Shown here in pieces: positions 11,556-23,019 of a stretch of 64,000 nt of DNA (position 1 is its first letter; every line of letters starts with the position of its first letter). The notes under the pieces are model-generated. The model had not been told where the DNA came from, searched no databases, and saw only the letters and a program-made list of their open reading frames with translations. Position numbers and translations under genes: made by a program. Source of the DNA: Rhynchopus sp. YZ270_cl-10 (taxonomy: Eukaryota; Euglenozoa; Diplonemea; Diplonemida; Diplonemidae); NCBI GenBank assembly GCA_964035575.1, contig OZ037852.1:930001-994000 (forward strand). Reading direction: 5' to 3'.

Positions 11556-12950
11556 GAATCCTGTGGGGGTACCGGTGGACTCAACCTGGAAAGTGGACGG
11601 CCAACGTGAACTAGCTGGGGATTGGGTACTTCTGCATTCCCTCAGTTATCCAAGGGAGCGTTGGTTTTTGTCACACGAGGGTTCCGTCGCTACACCCTTC
11701 CTGATGATCCCACTCTTGCCGAAAACCTCCACCCAAACCGATACAACACCAAAAAAAAAAAAAACAAAGCCTGGACAAACCCTAAGAGAGCCTATACCAA
11801 GTGGTCAACGCAGGTACGCAAAGTGTCCCTTAAACACATCCCCGCACATTGCCGTCGTGAGGTCAAAAAACGCGCTAACTCATCCCACAGGCTCTTCAAA
11901 CTACTGCGCGAACTGGACGGGCGCGCTGACAGGTCGCAAACTTACGCGATCAAAGACAACACTGCGAAGGCGAACACCTTTGGGCAGCACTACTCCAAGG
12001 TGAGCAAAGGAGTGGACGCGAAACGACGCACGACGACCCTCCTGCACCAAAAGTAGTCTCTGGCAGAGTGGTACGGTACCGGAGGAGTGGACCCTTGCAC
12101 TGCTCATCCCCATCCACAAGACTGGCAAGCTGGAAGACGACGTTGCGGCGTACCTCGAACGAATGATAGATCACCGCCTCCACCAACTCCGCGTTCAGCC
12201 ATCCCCTCACAAAAGGTACAGCCCGAACATGGATTAGCGAAGCCGAAGACACCGTGCACGCCACTGCTGTCTACACCACCCACACGACGCGCAGCACCCT
12301 TCCTGTACACTTTCCCACTCCCCCATGGGAGTGGGGTAATGTCCAGAACCTGCTGACCACGAACACCGCGGTACCGGGCGTAAACAGAAGGTCATCCAAT
12401 AGACCAGCACTGAGGCGCTAGCACTCACAACAGTGTACCTCAACACCTTGCCCACGTGCGACTACACCACCTACACCGACGGCTCCGTGCTCAGAGGAGC
12501 GGGCGGTGCGGGGTGGGTCACCTCCGCACAGGAAGCAAAACCGCAGAGGCGGGGAAGGAAGCAGCGGCCTGCATAGTGCACCAGGCAGAGCAAGTGGCCA
12601 TCCGCGAAGCTCTGTCATCCCTCGACGAACTCTACCTTGACACTCCTACGTAACGATCCTGACCGACAGCCAATCGTCGATCAGGGCGATCGAAGCGGGA
12701 CCTACACATGCGAAGGGTGCAACACTCCACGACATCTGGACGGCAATCAGGAGACTGACGAGGAAGAATATCTACATCATCCTTCAGTACGTCCCCAGCC
12801 ACGTGGGTGCACGCGCATGCGTCTACTGCGCGCAGAACGCCACCTTTCTGGCTCATGTTTCATCCAGAACGCATCATAAGGTTCTCATAGCCGCAGCCTT
12901 GTCTGATGACAAGGAAACTGACCTCCTTTTAAATTTTATCATAATTAGCG
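11556..12950 (+). mobile_element. decayed non-LTR retrotransposon (LINE) with RT and RNase H pieces, ingi/L1Tc-like
   Basis: Three protein fragments occur in LINE order on the plus strand. At about 11750-12050 is an endonuclease-RT linker region (AYTKW, then ANTFGQHYSKVS). At about 12070-12230 is RT start sequence (EEWTLALLIPIHKTGK, then LERMIDHRL); these motifs should be separated by the YRP-SL block, so part of the RT is lost. At about 12460-12830 is RNase H (YTDGS, AEQVAIREAL, then TDSQSS and YVPSHVG). The RT catalytic YxDD was not seen, and the fragments lie in different frames, so the copy is dead. The RNase H placed after RT and the LERMI-RL style match the ingi/L1Tc/jockey side of LINEs. 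It is the only clear plus-strand coding signal. Confidence 0.8.
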
Positions 12951-13775
12951 CGTAGCCTGAAGAGCCCACACCGCATGTACGCAGAGCGTGTAGCGTGTGG
13001 TCGGGTTCGGAAAGCTGCCTCAACGGTACACAAAGCTACATCCCGACCGCTCGCCACCCTCAGGGTCCCTCGGGTGCTAGCGGGAGGTCGGGAAATGTCT
13101 ATCGTGCAAGAGCGAGACACAATCAGAAGATCCCTGCCCATCACAGAATATCATGCCAGCCACCGCCTTCCTCACAATGAAGTAAGGCGGTGGTGTGTCC
13201 TTCGCTTTCATAGGTAATGAAGGAGAAGGGTTCGATTTCTTGCTTCGTGAGTGTGTTGGACTGTCTTGGTCGGTAGCCGGTCTGGTGTTGCTGCAAGAGA
13301 CACATGAGTCTTGGAAACTGGTCTTGCAGTTTCACCCCATACTTCCTCGCCAATCAGCTTCCTGACTGAACGCTGTCCATTACGACGACGGTTTGTACGT
13401 GAGATCGTCACAGAGATACATTATGTACGAAACGAAGTCGGCTTCCGTGGGCTTACCATTGGCTTGCCAATGAATTCCTTAAAAGTGGCCCCATTCACGG
13501 ACGTACAGTGACGACGATGCCAGTCCTTCAACAAGACCATTGTAGTGCTTACGGTTACCCTTTAAAAAAACCCCCCCACGCGTGAAATAAAATTCAATCT
13601 GTGTGGTTTTCATTTGCGAAAAAAACACTGCGTGAAATTATCATTGTTAAGAAGCACGCCAAAGTGCCAAATCCTTCGTATACTTTTTTTAACCAGAGTC
13701 CTAGCTTGCCTGGGTCAGTGGGTCAAGCTGACCCAAGTGCCTGGGTCGCGACCCACGAAAAAAAAAAAAAAAAGG

Positions 13776-14830
13776 AATTACTGGGGGGGGCCGAATAGTG
13801 GACCCCCCCTGAATAGTAGACCCCCCTTGAATAGTAGACCCCCCCTGGGAATTCTGGGTTTTTTTAAATTTTTTTTCCTTTGAATAGTGGACCCCCCCTG
13901 AGAAATTCTGGGGGAAAATTTTTTTTTCCGCTGAATAGTGGACCCCCCCCAGGTTTTCGTTTTTTTTTACTTTTTGCGGAAGTCGCGGAAAAATTTTAGA
14001 GGGGATCAACTACAAATTTCAAATTGATTTTTCTTTCTTTGGATAGATTTTGTGACAAATCTTTCCAAAGAAGCAAAAATCAGTATATTTTGACACACCC
14101 TATCAGCCTCATCGACAGGAGGGTTTTAGTAAAAATACAGAAAAAAAATTTTGGGGGGGTCTACTATTTAGGGGGGGTCTACTACTGGGGGGGGGCTAAT
14201 AAAGTATACGGTGCTAATAAAGTATACGGGGGTAATAAAGTATACGGCGCGGAAACCCATTTTGAGCGTGGAAATCTGTGAAATAAAGTATACGGTTTTT
14301 GTGTACATTTTTCTTACTAAAAAAAATTTCCACCAATTTTTGCACAAAAAATCGAAAAAAATTTTTTTTGATTTCGGTGGTCCGGATTCTGTGCGTGCTG
14401 TGATGGGCTCACTTTGAGCTGAGAAACGTGCATTTTTGACCTAAAACGCGTGTGTCAGTTTTTACACGATTGGTGCCTGATGGGGTTCAGATTTGTGAAA
14501 ATTTAAGTCACCAAAAAATTGTTCATTTTTCCACATTGACCCCACCACTGGCTGGGATTGGCCCAAAAATGTCAATGGTGGTGTTTTCGCGAGGTTTCGG
14601 CCACTAAGAAACCCTGAAATAACAGTGATTTTTTTTTTTTTTTTTTCTTTTTCGTTTTTTGGCCATTTAAACAGTAATTCCCGCCGAATAAAGTATACGT
14701 ATACTTTAATAGCTCCCCCCCAGTATTCAACTTGGAAAAAAAAATTTTTTTTTCTGAGACCCCCGATTTATACCCGTCGGTTCGCCTAATAGTGGACCCG
14801 GGGTCTACTATTCGGCCCCCCCCAGTAATT
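13776..14830. mobile_element. inverted-repeat (foldback) element with GC-tract termini
   Basis: The ends are an almost perfect inverted repeat of about 31 bp starting AATTACTGGGGGGGGCCG, followed by AATAGTGGACCCC on the left and AATAGTAGACCCC on the right. Inside, GAATAGTAGACCCCCC units at 13793-13960 face reversed units at 14150-14195. AATAAAGTATAC is repeated about four times at 14200-14300 and again near 14690. There is no coding region and no clear target-site duplication. It is probably a non-autonomous DNA element or a nested set of them. Confidence 0.6.
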
Positions 14831-15420
14831 AATTTGGAAATTGGGAAATTCTGATTTTTTTCTGCTTTGGGGGGCCCACCACCTTTTCTGGGGTAAGAAA
14901 AAAATATCGACAAAAAAATCCGGCACCGTCCAGGGCTGGGCCCAATTTTTTTTGCCTGCGGCGCCATTTTTCCTTTTTTGCTCAAAAAAGGGTTCGTAGA
15001 GTGACTCTGTGGTGTAAAAAGCTACATTTTTACACCGTACCCTAATTTTTTTAGCCTGCGGCGCCATTTTATATATTTTGTGTTGGGTGATCTATGAACG
15101 GGGAGTGATTTTTATGGTTATAGTAGCGTTCCATTGAGCAACTCACTAGTCGTAGTGACCAAAATTTGTATCAGTCAAGAACTTGTCCATTTTTCTGAAA
15201 TGACCCCACCACAGTGAGGGTAGAGCTCGGAAAACCCAAAAAAGCCAAGACAAGCCCCCCGAGGCCCAAAACCTCTGCTGACCCAAAAAAAAAATTCTGA
15301 CCCAGATTTGGCATTTTTTTTCAAAACCAAGCTAGGACCCTGTTTTAACTGTGGAATAATAAAAAAAACCCCCCGGATTTAACGGAAAATGTGTTACACC
15401 TTTTCCGTTCCCTGGATCCA

Positions 15421-15456
15421 TGACCCTGCCCTAAGCCTCTCGTGCTTAGTCACCTT
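15421..15456 (-). repeat. SLR-D copy, near consensus
   Basis: Inner arms CTAAG and CTTAG with the CCTCTCGTG loop; the outer TCACCTT arm is intact, the other outer arm is diverged. Confidence 0.75.
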
Positions 15457-15668
15457 GATCACATTTGTTATCGACAAAAATGCAAGGAACCCACATTTTT
15501 TGGAATATAAAAATAATTGCGAGCACAGATGACACCTGTGCAAGCTTTACTGCCATAAAGTGGAGCCAAAAAATAAAACAAAAAATGACAATATGGGCAT
15601 CGACCGACGAATGTCGGATAACCCGCAAAGCAAAGAGGAGGAGGGGGAGGGAAATAAGGGAAAGGTTG

Positions 15669-15706
15669 GTAAGATGGACTTAATCCTTTAGTACTTAGTC
15701 ACCTTG
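15669..15706 (-). repeat. SLR-D copy
   Basis: GTAAGATGGACTTAA, then CTTAGTCACCTT. The outer stem is kept and the loop has diverged. On the sense strand it is followed by CCAACCTTTCCC and a long pyrimidine tract. Confidence 0.7.
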
Positions 15707-15725
15707 AACCCAAAGAAGAGAAAAT

Positions 15726-15781
15726 AAAAGAAGTTGAAAGCGCGAGCATCTAAGCGGTCAACCGGCAGACGCAGGACACTG
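15726..15781 (-). repeat. SLR-E copy
   Basis: AAGAAGTTGAAAGCGC lead, then a CGGTCAACCG hairpin and GCAGACGCAGGACAC end. Confidence 0.6.
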
Positions 15782-16693
15782 GGGAAATAGTAGGTTTTTT
15801 TCGTTGATTGCACAAATCCTCCTGTTTGAGGGATGATTGGCGACCGTACCGGTAATACTATTTCTCCTTTAAAGCAAGCTTCGTAGGAATAAAAAAAATA
15901 TATCAAATCTAGTGACCACGTACCCAATAATGCGTGGATTGATCTCTCACTGCACACTGATTCTCTCTAACAATTTGCGAGAAAAAAATGACACAACACG
16001 TTGGGAGGGGAGGGGGTAAAGGAGGAGGAGGAGGAGGAGGAGAGCTAGGGACTGACACAGATGCACAACAAACCACCACACTTTTTGCGTTTTAGTCTTT
16101 TTTGTTGTAAAGAAAGCGTTGCTTTTTCTGGGCAGACCCTTTGCTGCCAAATACGCCTAAACCCCTTACAGATGTCTTTAAAAAAAGACCAACAAAAAAA
16201 CATGAAAACCGACCGAAGCAAAAGAGCCTTAACAAAAAGAGCCTTACCACAACGGGGAGGATCACACGAAAGGACGGGGGAAATGAAGTTGCCAAGAGTG
16301 CAACCAAAGTGAAGTTGATAACGCTGCTGACAGCTCTGGGAGGACACAATGTATGTGCAAATAATAAAAAGGGGGGTGTATTGTATGACAATGCCGTAAG
16401 CGCTAAAGGACTTTGCTTTTTTTTTTTTGCAATAGCCCAGGAGAGGAAACCCCTCTTCTCCACAAAGCATCGCATCCAGACGGTAAAAACAGGGTTTTTT
16501 TTTCATTGCAAATAAAGTTGGTGACGTGCAGACACCTCCGGGGGTGAAGGCACCAAAAAACACAACCGAGGCAACTACACTCCAACAATTTATCAAAAAA
16601 TATAAAATAAAAATAAAAACTGAATGACGTATGTGCCTCCCGAGTCCACATCTCAAGAAAGGTTGGCCCACCCCTCTCCCCCGCGCTAAAAAA

Positions 16694-16745
16694 AATTGTT
16701 TGATTATAGACTACTATCATTAGATAGCAGCCACGATTTTTTTTT
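16694..16745 (-). repeat. SLR-A copy
   Basis: Perfect arms CTATC and GATAG around ATTA. On the sense strand it ends AATCAAACAATTTTTTTTAG, which looks like a branch site, T tract and AG. Confidence 0.8.
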
Positions 16746-17332
16746 GACCTGCGTGATGAATGAGAAAATACCTTCATGCATATTGTGGCTAATCCTCCTG
16801 GAGTATGAAAAAAAGATCGGGTCTTTTGTTTGTGCGCTCAAAGCCGGGAAAACAAAAAGGTGAAAAAATGTGTTAAACTGAAGTACGGATGTTGTGGTTA
16901 ATTGAGTACTCAAAGAAAACAAGCAAGCTTCTGTTTTTTTTCAATCCGTTTTGTTTGCCCTGCAGCGCTGCCTCCAATCTTTTTAGAATTGACAACAAGT
17001 TGTTTTATCAAAAAAAGTCAAAAAATAGACATGGAGTCATAGAGTGAGAAAACCCCAATAAAAAGCCAAAAAGGTAACCCCGCTTTCAGCTAAAAAAAGA
17101 CAAAAAGAAAAAAAACCACCACCCATGATGCGAATTTCCCCCCGCTTTAAAAAAAAAAAAAACATCCCAATTGTGTTAGAGTAGGTAGATGAGTGCAAAA
17201 AAAGAGCTGGAAAACCTCGCGCTTCACCAAAAAGAACAACTTATCGATCGCATTGGACAGATGATCCACTAGGAGAGTCATCAAACTATTCTGATTTTTT
17301 TTTTCCCCCCTCACATTTTTTGTTTTTTTTAT

Positions 17333-18445
17333 TCACATCCGCGCGGAAGCCTGGAGGGACACTTCCTTTGCTTTATAAAATGCACCTTCAAGGTTGAGGG
17401 AGAGTGATTTAGTTTGTCTGATGACATCAGAACGCGACTGGAACCCGAATCGCTCCATAGTGTGTGAGAGGAAGGCCTTCTTGAGTGCCTCGGTGACGGC
17501 TGCGTCTGCGACGAAGGCTTCGTTGTGCATGATGTTGTCCCCCGCAATCACCACCCCACCAAGCACGAAGCCCATCGACAAATCGCTTGCCAACCGAATA
17601 AGGTATTTGTAATGCGTGAACAACGCACGCTTTGCCATCTCACATCCTCCTGCAGCCTTCTTCGCAACCTCTGCCGGTTCTTTCACCTCCCCACCCCTCC
17701 CCACCTTCCCCAACTCCCAATCATAACAGCTTACCAACCCACGACCACCAACAATATCCTCATATTCTGGAAGCTGTCCTTTTCCGTACAATTTCTCGCC
17801 AAGGAAATCCAAAAACTCACGGTCCCCCTCCATCGGACACACAGTGGTGTGCCCAAACTCTACTGGAAGGACCTGAATGTTATCCTTTGCTCCATGAACC
17901 AATCCGGTTCCACATCCAGTTCCCACAGCGAGAACCAGGTAGGGGCCGTTTTCGAGGTGCATTTTGGCAGCATCGCGTGGTCCCCACATATGGGTGAAAT
18001 GTTGGTTGAAGGTTCCCCCTTTCGAGATGGAGGTAATGCCGTAGGCTGCAGCCTCCAGGTCATTGAGCAGCACTGTGATGTAGGAGGGGAACATCCCTGG
18101 AGGGAGCATGCTCTTGGTGAGGAGACGGCATTCCGCGGTGAAGTTTGAGAACGGTCCAAGCGTCTCGCCATCTGCGGCGCGAGGTCCAGGCCCTGCCACG
18201 GCAGCCCCCAACACCACCACCCCCATCCGAATCAGCGAGGACTCAAACTCACGCAGCAACGCCAGCATTTCCTGCATGACATTCGTCTTCCGCTTCACCA
18301 CAACCTCCTGAAGAACGCCCTCACGCATATCCTTCTCATGGGTAGCAATACACACTCTCGTGTTCGTTCCCCCAATATCAACCGCAACGTACACTCTACG
18401 TCCACACTTCCTCACTGCCTCGTCGGGAGAGCTAAAAGTCGTCAT
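17333..18445 (-). CDS. GLK: glucokinase, bacterial type (ROK/Glk fold, PF02685-like)
   Basis: Intact single-exon frame of 370 residues. It phosphorylates glucose with ATP to glucose 6-phosphate at the start of glycolysis. The phosphate-binding DIGGTNT is at 23-29, catalytic Asn-Asp at 128-129 (LLNDLEAAAYG), the second glycine motif GTGCGTG at 175-181, and EFGH at 196-199. Length and order match bacterial-type glucokinases, the type also found in kinetoplastids. The C-terminus is ARM, which fits the PTS1 pattern [SAC][KRH][LM], so import into glycosomes or peroxisomes is likely (inference). The ATG at 18445 is the first in the frame and lies 22 nt after a CCCCCACCCCACACCACAAG tract that could be a trans-splice acceptor. 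Confidence 0.92.
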   Translation of the reverse strand: MTTFSSPDEAVRKCGRRVYVAVDIGGTNTRVCIATHEKDMREGVLQEVVVKRKTNVMQEMLALLREFESSLIRMGVVVLGAAVAGPGPRAADGETLGPFSNFTAECRLLTKSMLPPGMFPSYITVLLNDLEAAAYGITSISKGGTFNQHFTHMWGPRDAAKMHLENGPYLVLAVGTGCGTGLVHGAKDNIQVLPVEFGHTTVCPMEGDREFLDFLGEKLYGKGQLPEYEDIVGGRGLVSCYDWELGKVGRGGEVKEPAEVAKKAAGGCEMAKRALFTHYKYLIRLASDLSMGFVLGGVVIAGDNIMHNEAFVADAAVTEALKKAFLSHTMERFGFQSRSDVIRQTKSLSLNLEGAFYKAKEVSLQASARM

Positions 18446-19125
18446 TAATTTTTAATATTATTGATGAATCTCTTGTGGTGTGGGGTGGGGGAAAAGGTGC
18501 AGCTTATCCCGAGGTGATCCCAGGGTGGGTGGGGGAGGGGGTGAAACCGTATCAACTGCGATGGAGTCCTACCCTCGATGCGTTTTAAGGCAACAAGGTG
18601 GTGGTCAACACAGGATTGGTTTTGGAGGGAGGGGGGAGTTGTTTCTGCTGCTCTTTGAGTTTTCTTCATTAGGCGGTGGCATGAAGAAGAAAGGTACCCA
18701 GCTGCACAGTTACCATATGACCTGGGTAACATGCTCAAGAACGAGATGCATGTGAAATATGCAAAAAGTACGTTATTTAGCATGTACCTGGTCAGGATGA
18801 ATTATCCCTCAGCTGTGTCGTATGTGTTAATGCGTTTTACCATCACATTTAACGTACATTGGTGTTCGTATAGTGCTCTGGCGGACGTTCATCAGAAGAC
18901 AGCCAGCGTTGCCCTCCCCTCTCCCGAACCCAAACCCAACCCACATCGTACAGAAAATCGCCTTCTCCTCCTCTGGACCGTGTCGCAAAAACACAACCTC
19001 GATCGAATAAATTCGAACAAGTGGTTTTTTGTAATATCAACCGTCGCCTGAGTACCCTTTTCTTCCCTTTCTTCCCCAGCCCCCCTGAGATTCCCCTCCC
19101 TCCAATTTTACTATTTTATACATAC
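18446..19125. other. 3' region of the PGAP1-like gene, exons unresolved
   Basis: Starts with a GTATGT donor next to 19126, so further exons of the PGAP1-like gene are expected here. A short hydrophobic stretch on the minus strand at about 18730-18800 (LFAYFTCISFL) is a weak candidate. No exon could be fixed. Confidence 0.4.
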
Positions 19126-20587
19126 CATTAAGGAAGGCCATCACCTTGAATGGACCGTGTGTGATCCGAGGTGTTGCGAGACATAACGCAGAGAGAAGCT
19201 GTGCAGGGGCAAGCGCTATGGGGTGGGTGCTGTAGAGTGTGGTAGGGATGAGGGACACTGCGGCAAGGCCGGAGGCAGCTTCGACCAAGGGTGGGATGTT
19301 GAGCAGGGACAGTGCTGCTGCAAGGAGCAGCACCTCTGTGAGAGACGTGCCGTCGAAGAAGAAGCTCCACCAACTATGCAGGACCATCCGTGTCACAACA
19401 ACCCCATCACACCCTTCCACCTTCGCATCCACAAAGACACCACACTCACCCCCCGCCACATGATGGTATACAAACGGCGCTTCCCCATCTCTCCTCCAAA
19501 CTTTTCGGATGTGAGAAAGACGTGCCCTTGGGAACGTCGTTTGCGTTGCGTTTTGCACTGTTGCAACAAAGTATGTACAAGAAGGAGGACCCGGAATAAC
19601 CTGAAAAACCTCATTCTCCGAGCAAGCAAATTGGTGCACCTTTGTTAGACGTTTGGGTGTTTTGAAGGGACGGTCAAGGGTGCCCCATTCTGCCACACCA
19701 CCACGCGCATTCGACACAAAGGTTTTCGCAGCAGATTTGACGACCTGGTTACACCACACCACTGCTTGGTGATCACAGCTTGCTCCATTTAGAAGCTCAT
19801 AGGCCTCTCTGTGTAGGCATCTTGTGGTGTTGAGGGCTACATCATACTTGCGTGCCATGGCTGAACAGTCTGGAGTCGCTGCAGTGCGACTGACCAATTC
19901 CTCCTTTACCCCACCGGATATGCTATAGAAGGAAAAGTTGCTGTTGTTCTTTTCTGCATTTTCGAGACGGTGCAGCAAACCCCTCCATGCCTCTTCATAT
20001 ACTGCGTCCCCGCCGTAGGAGCGAAGCACCGCACTTCTCATCAAAGGTGAGGACAACGCAACAAAGGTTCGTATCGCCACCTCCCTGTCTAGGAGCATTG
20101 TTGCGAGGGCACCCATGGAGTGTGCGAGAATGTCGATCCCGTCAGCAGGGTTGTGGATGCTGTTGATATAGCGGACTGCTGACAAAAGAAAGTCGCGTTC
20201 TTGCAGTAAAAGCCGTTCATCCAAGGCAGGAAGCTCTTCCCCAAAGTCGATAGTGTAGACGGCGAAGTGTGTCGCAAGCTCGTCCATGACGTGGCCAATG
20301 GAGCGGCCCTGCTTATACCCCCCACCCTGCCCGTGGACAAAGAGAAGCGCGTTGTGCGTCTCTGTCGTGGGGACAACACCACGTTCGTGATACCGGAACA
20401 GCCTGTAGCCGGGGTGCGGTGTTAGCAAGGAGGGGTGGTCGATCTGTGTGAAGGAAGGCCACATCCGGGTCATGATGCATGAATTGACAGGCTCTGCAGA
20501 GCTCCATTGTGGGACAATGTGGACAGAAAGAAACCCGCATGTAACAACAAAGGCAACCAACGTGGCAATCTTGAGTGTAGGAAACAT
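19126..20587 (-). CDS. PGAP1/Bst1-like GPI inositol-deacylase, first exon
   Basis: The first exon encodes 487 residues; later exons were not resolved. The family removes the acyl chain from the inositol of newly made GPI anchors in the ER, which lets GPI proteins leave for the Golgi. A signal anchor (about 6-26) precedes the family-typical CIMTRMWPSF (37-46). The oxyanion region FVHGQGGGYKQGRSIG (83-98), YTIDFGEELPAL (111-122) and the lipase nucleophile in AHSMGA (Ser about 157) follow, and hydrophobic segments begin after about residue 415. The exon ends at a GTATGT donor after a Gly codon. PGAP1 proteins are usually longer, with several C-terminal membrane spans, so the 3' part is missing from this call. 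The start is the first ATG, just after a CT-rich stretch preceded by CCACAG. Confidence 0.85.
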
Positions 20588-21063
20588 TGGGAGAGAGAGA
20601 GGGAGAGCCTGTGGATAATTGGTGATTTAGGAAACAAAAAAATGACCTGAAATACCCTCTTGTGACAGTCGTCGTCGAAGACCGACAACCCCTTTGCAAG
20701 AAATCTTCAGGAGATGGGAATTGCCCGAATCTGGCATCAGATACTACTGGGTAGCACTTTGTGCGCAAACCAAAGGTACTGGTATGGTAGTACTGCCGAA
20801 CCCACATGCGCCCTTGGCCCAACGTATATGGAGGTGGTTGTGACAATCTAGAGGATGCATGACAGCAATGAGAGCAATGAGAGCAATGAGAGAGCAATGG
20901 CCACCCTCATTCATTCACCCTCTCTCATCGTCGTGTGCGCTACTCAATGCAGGTGGTGTAACTTAAAAAAAGGGAGGGGTTTCTTTTATATAAAAAGGTG
21001 AGACTCAGTAGAGAGGGGGGGCCATTGCTGCGCCCTTTTTGAAAATTAATGGGAAAAGTCACT
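20588..21063. other. upstream region of the PGAP1-like gene
   Basis: No gene seen. A short tandem of GAGAGCAAT lies at about 20868-20898. AAATACCCTCTTGTGACAGT at 20652-20671 faintly resembles the SLR-B start. Confidence 0.4.
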
Positions 21064-21157
21064 TAGTGCCCAAGTTTGTTGTACCCATTTAGGATAATAC
21101 CCAGTGGGTATTATCCTAAATTATTTGGGTATTATCCTAAATTATTTTGGGTATTAT

Positions 21158-21429
21158 GGGTACTGGGTACTGGGTACTGGGTACTGGGTACTGGGTACTG
21201 GGTACTGGGTACTGGGTACTGGGTACTGGGTACTGGGTACTGGGTACTGGGTACTGGGTACTGGGTACTGGGTACTGGGTACTGGGTACTGGGTACTGGG
21301 TACTGGGTACTGGGTACTGGGTACTGGGTACTGGGTACTGGGTACTGGGTACTGGGTACTGGGTACTGGGTACTGGGTACTGGGTACTGGGTACTGGGTA
21401 CTGGGTACTGGGTACTGGGTACTGGGTAC
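21158..21429. repeat. 7-bp tandem array GGGTACT, about 39 units
   Basis: Practically perfect head-to-tail array immediately inside the left inverted repeat. G-rich strand bias and short unit recall telomere repeats, but it is internal and paired with an 8-bp array at the other end. Confidence 0.95.
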
Positions 21430-21639
21430 CAAGAGAAGGCACCTTGACAGCAGCGAAGGCGCAAGACAAGGTATGTAAATATGTTAACTTTATGGTGAAT
21501 ATTCAACAAAGTAAGGCCGTCGACTCGTATTTCCTCCAAAAAGTCTCCAGAACAATATTTTACACCCTCAGGCCAACTTATTTTTTAAAGAAATCACCTT
21601 CTTTAAATTCCCCACCACTCACAACTTCACTTTAAACAG

Positions 21640-21790
21640 GTATCGCGAGTGCAACATCGAGAACCAACTGTGCAGAACGAGCGAACATATGGGGTGGAAA
21701 GGGGGGTGGGAACACTCTGTCAGTCACTGCTATTGCCATTAACCCAGGGAGCATAGCTAGTGCAAGAAATTCGACTTTGGAAACCTTCCG
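21640..21790 (-). CDS. weak exon-like frame inside the inverted-repeat element
   Basis: A minus-strand open frame codes for a hydrophobic segment (VEFLALAMLPGLMAIA and onward) with a faint likeness to the hydrophobic C-terminal part of the neighbouring PGAP1-like exon. It may be a captured or relic gene fragment, or chance. Borders are uncertain. Confidence 0.2.
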
Positions 21791-22931
21791 GAAAGTCTGT
21801 CCTCTGCTTGCGGAGGACGAGGCACAAGAAAATATTGCGTTCCCCCAGAAAACCAGTGCACATTTCACACTCCTTGTGGGTAGTCTTGTTGCTTTTTTGT
21901 CGAGTAATTTTGGCCCAGGCATGCTCTTGAAGCATGACAATTTAGTGTGTATGGGGCAGGGTGTTGTTTTGTTCTGAATTCTCTTTGTTATAACATCTAA
22001 GTCAATCGCGGGTGGTGGTTTGTGTAGCGTGAGGCACTCTTTTTTGCAAACTTCCTGCGGCTGCTAAAGTGTTATTTCTTCGGATTTAACAACGTACAGC
22101 GTAACATAGTGGTTTAGCCTGGTCGACACAACCTTTGATAGATACGGGATAACCAACCCCCTTCGACCCCTTGTGGGTTCACTGAACAAGCCCTCGTGGT
22201 AGTTAAACGCGATTGACATTTACATTTCCTAGAGATGAAAGAACAAGATAACACTTCTGTACCCGCGCATCAAAATTGTGGAAAACTTTGCACCCCAAAC
22301 ACCCTCAACAACGCCCGCCAAAAGGCGCCCCTTGTTGCTGGGAGTTGTTCTCATGTTTGATACCTGCACAGCGGGCATTCCTCTGAGTCCAACGCATGTT
22401 TGGCCTGTCTGCGGCGTTGTACTTCAGGTGCACGAAGACAGGGTCTGGTGGTAAATTTTGCGTAGTGTCGCATTCCCTCATGTGTGGGTCACTCACACTT
22501 GGCGGTCATGTGCCACTGCGTGGGTCTGGGAATTTGGGTACCTGGGTACAGGAAATTTGTTGTGGAAGACATCAACCACCATGCATTGAGGAGGGTAAGA
22601 CAGTGGTCGCAGTTTCTACTTGATAGCATTACAACATTTAACTTCTCCACGGGGGTCTTGGGCCGTTCATTCGGTTCTACCTTGACTACCGGAAGATATT
22701 CTTGAGGCCTTTTTGGTCTCTAGAATATCCGGTCTTCCCGAACGGAGGCACACTTTGTGTGTTACTACGACCTGGCAATTTCCAGCAGTAGGTTAAGTAA
22801 TCTTTCTTGTAAATTGTTGGAACATTATCTCCTCAGTGCATGAATGCCCCACGTGACTGGACACTTTTGTGTTTGTCATGTGGAGCTGTGGTTGCTCTTT
22901 CACGACTTTTTTCCTTGTACACCAGTGTGCC

Positions 22932-23019
22932 GGTACCTGGGTACCTGGGTACCTGGGTACCTGGGTACCTGGGTACCTGGGTACCTGGGTACCTGGGTAC
23001 CTGGGTACCTGGGTACCCA
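22932..23019. repeat. 8-bp tandem array GGTACCTG, about 11 units
   Basis: Perfect array just inside the right inverted repeat of the 21-23 kb element. Each unit contains the palindrome GGTACC. Confidence 0.95.

Larger units (their letters stand above)
12951..17332. other. gene-poor stretch with foldback elements and SLR copies
   Basis: No host gene recognised. It holds an inverted-repeat element (13776-14830), related direct repeats at about 14440-14570 and 15110-15230 (both with TGACCCCACCAC), two copies of GCCTGCGGCGCCATTTT near 14958 and 15053, and SLR-D, -E and -A copies. The rest is A/T-run-rich. Confidence 0.6.

Noticed and set aside
13141-13411. Minus-strand fragment faintly like a tyrosine-recombinase core-binding region (KYGVKLQDQFPRLMCLL, then LTKQEIEPF)
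   Set aside because: Too short, no catalytic Arg/His/Tyr block nearby, and it adjoins decayed repeat DNA.
16045-16671. 208-residue open frame on the minus strand
   Set aside because: Phe/Cys/Lys-rich without any motif; composition follows T-rich DNA.
21158-21429. Possible CRISPR array or true telomere
   Set aside because: The units are contiguous 7-mers without spacers, so not CRISPR; the array is internal and belongs to an inverted-repeat element, so not a chromosome end.
21076-21635. Open frames of repeated Tyr-Trp-Val-Leu-Gly-Thr-Gly and the reverse-strand Pro-Ser-Thr-Gln-Tyr type
   Set aside because: Pure translations of the 7-bp GGGTACT array; not protein-like outside it.
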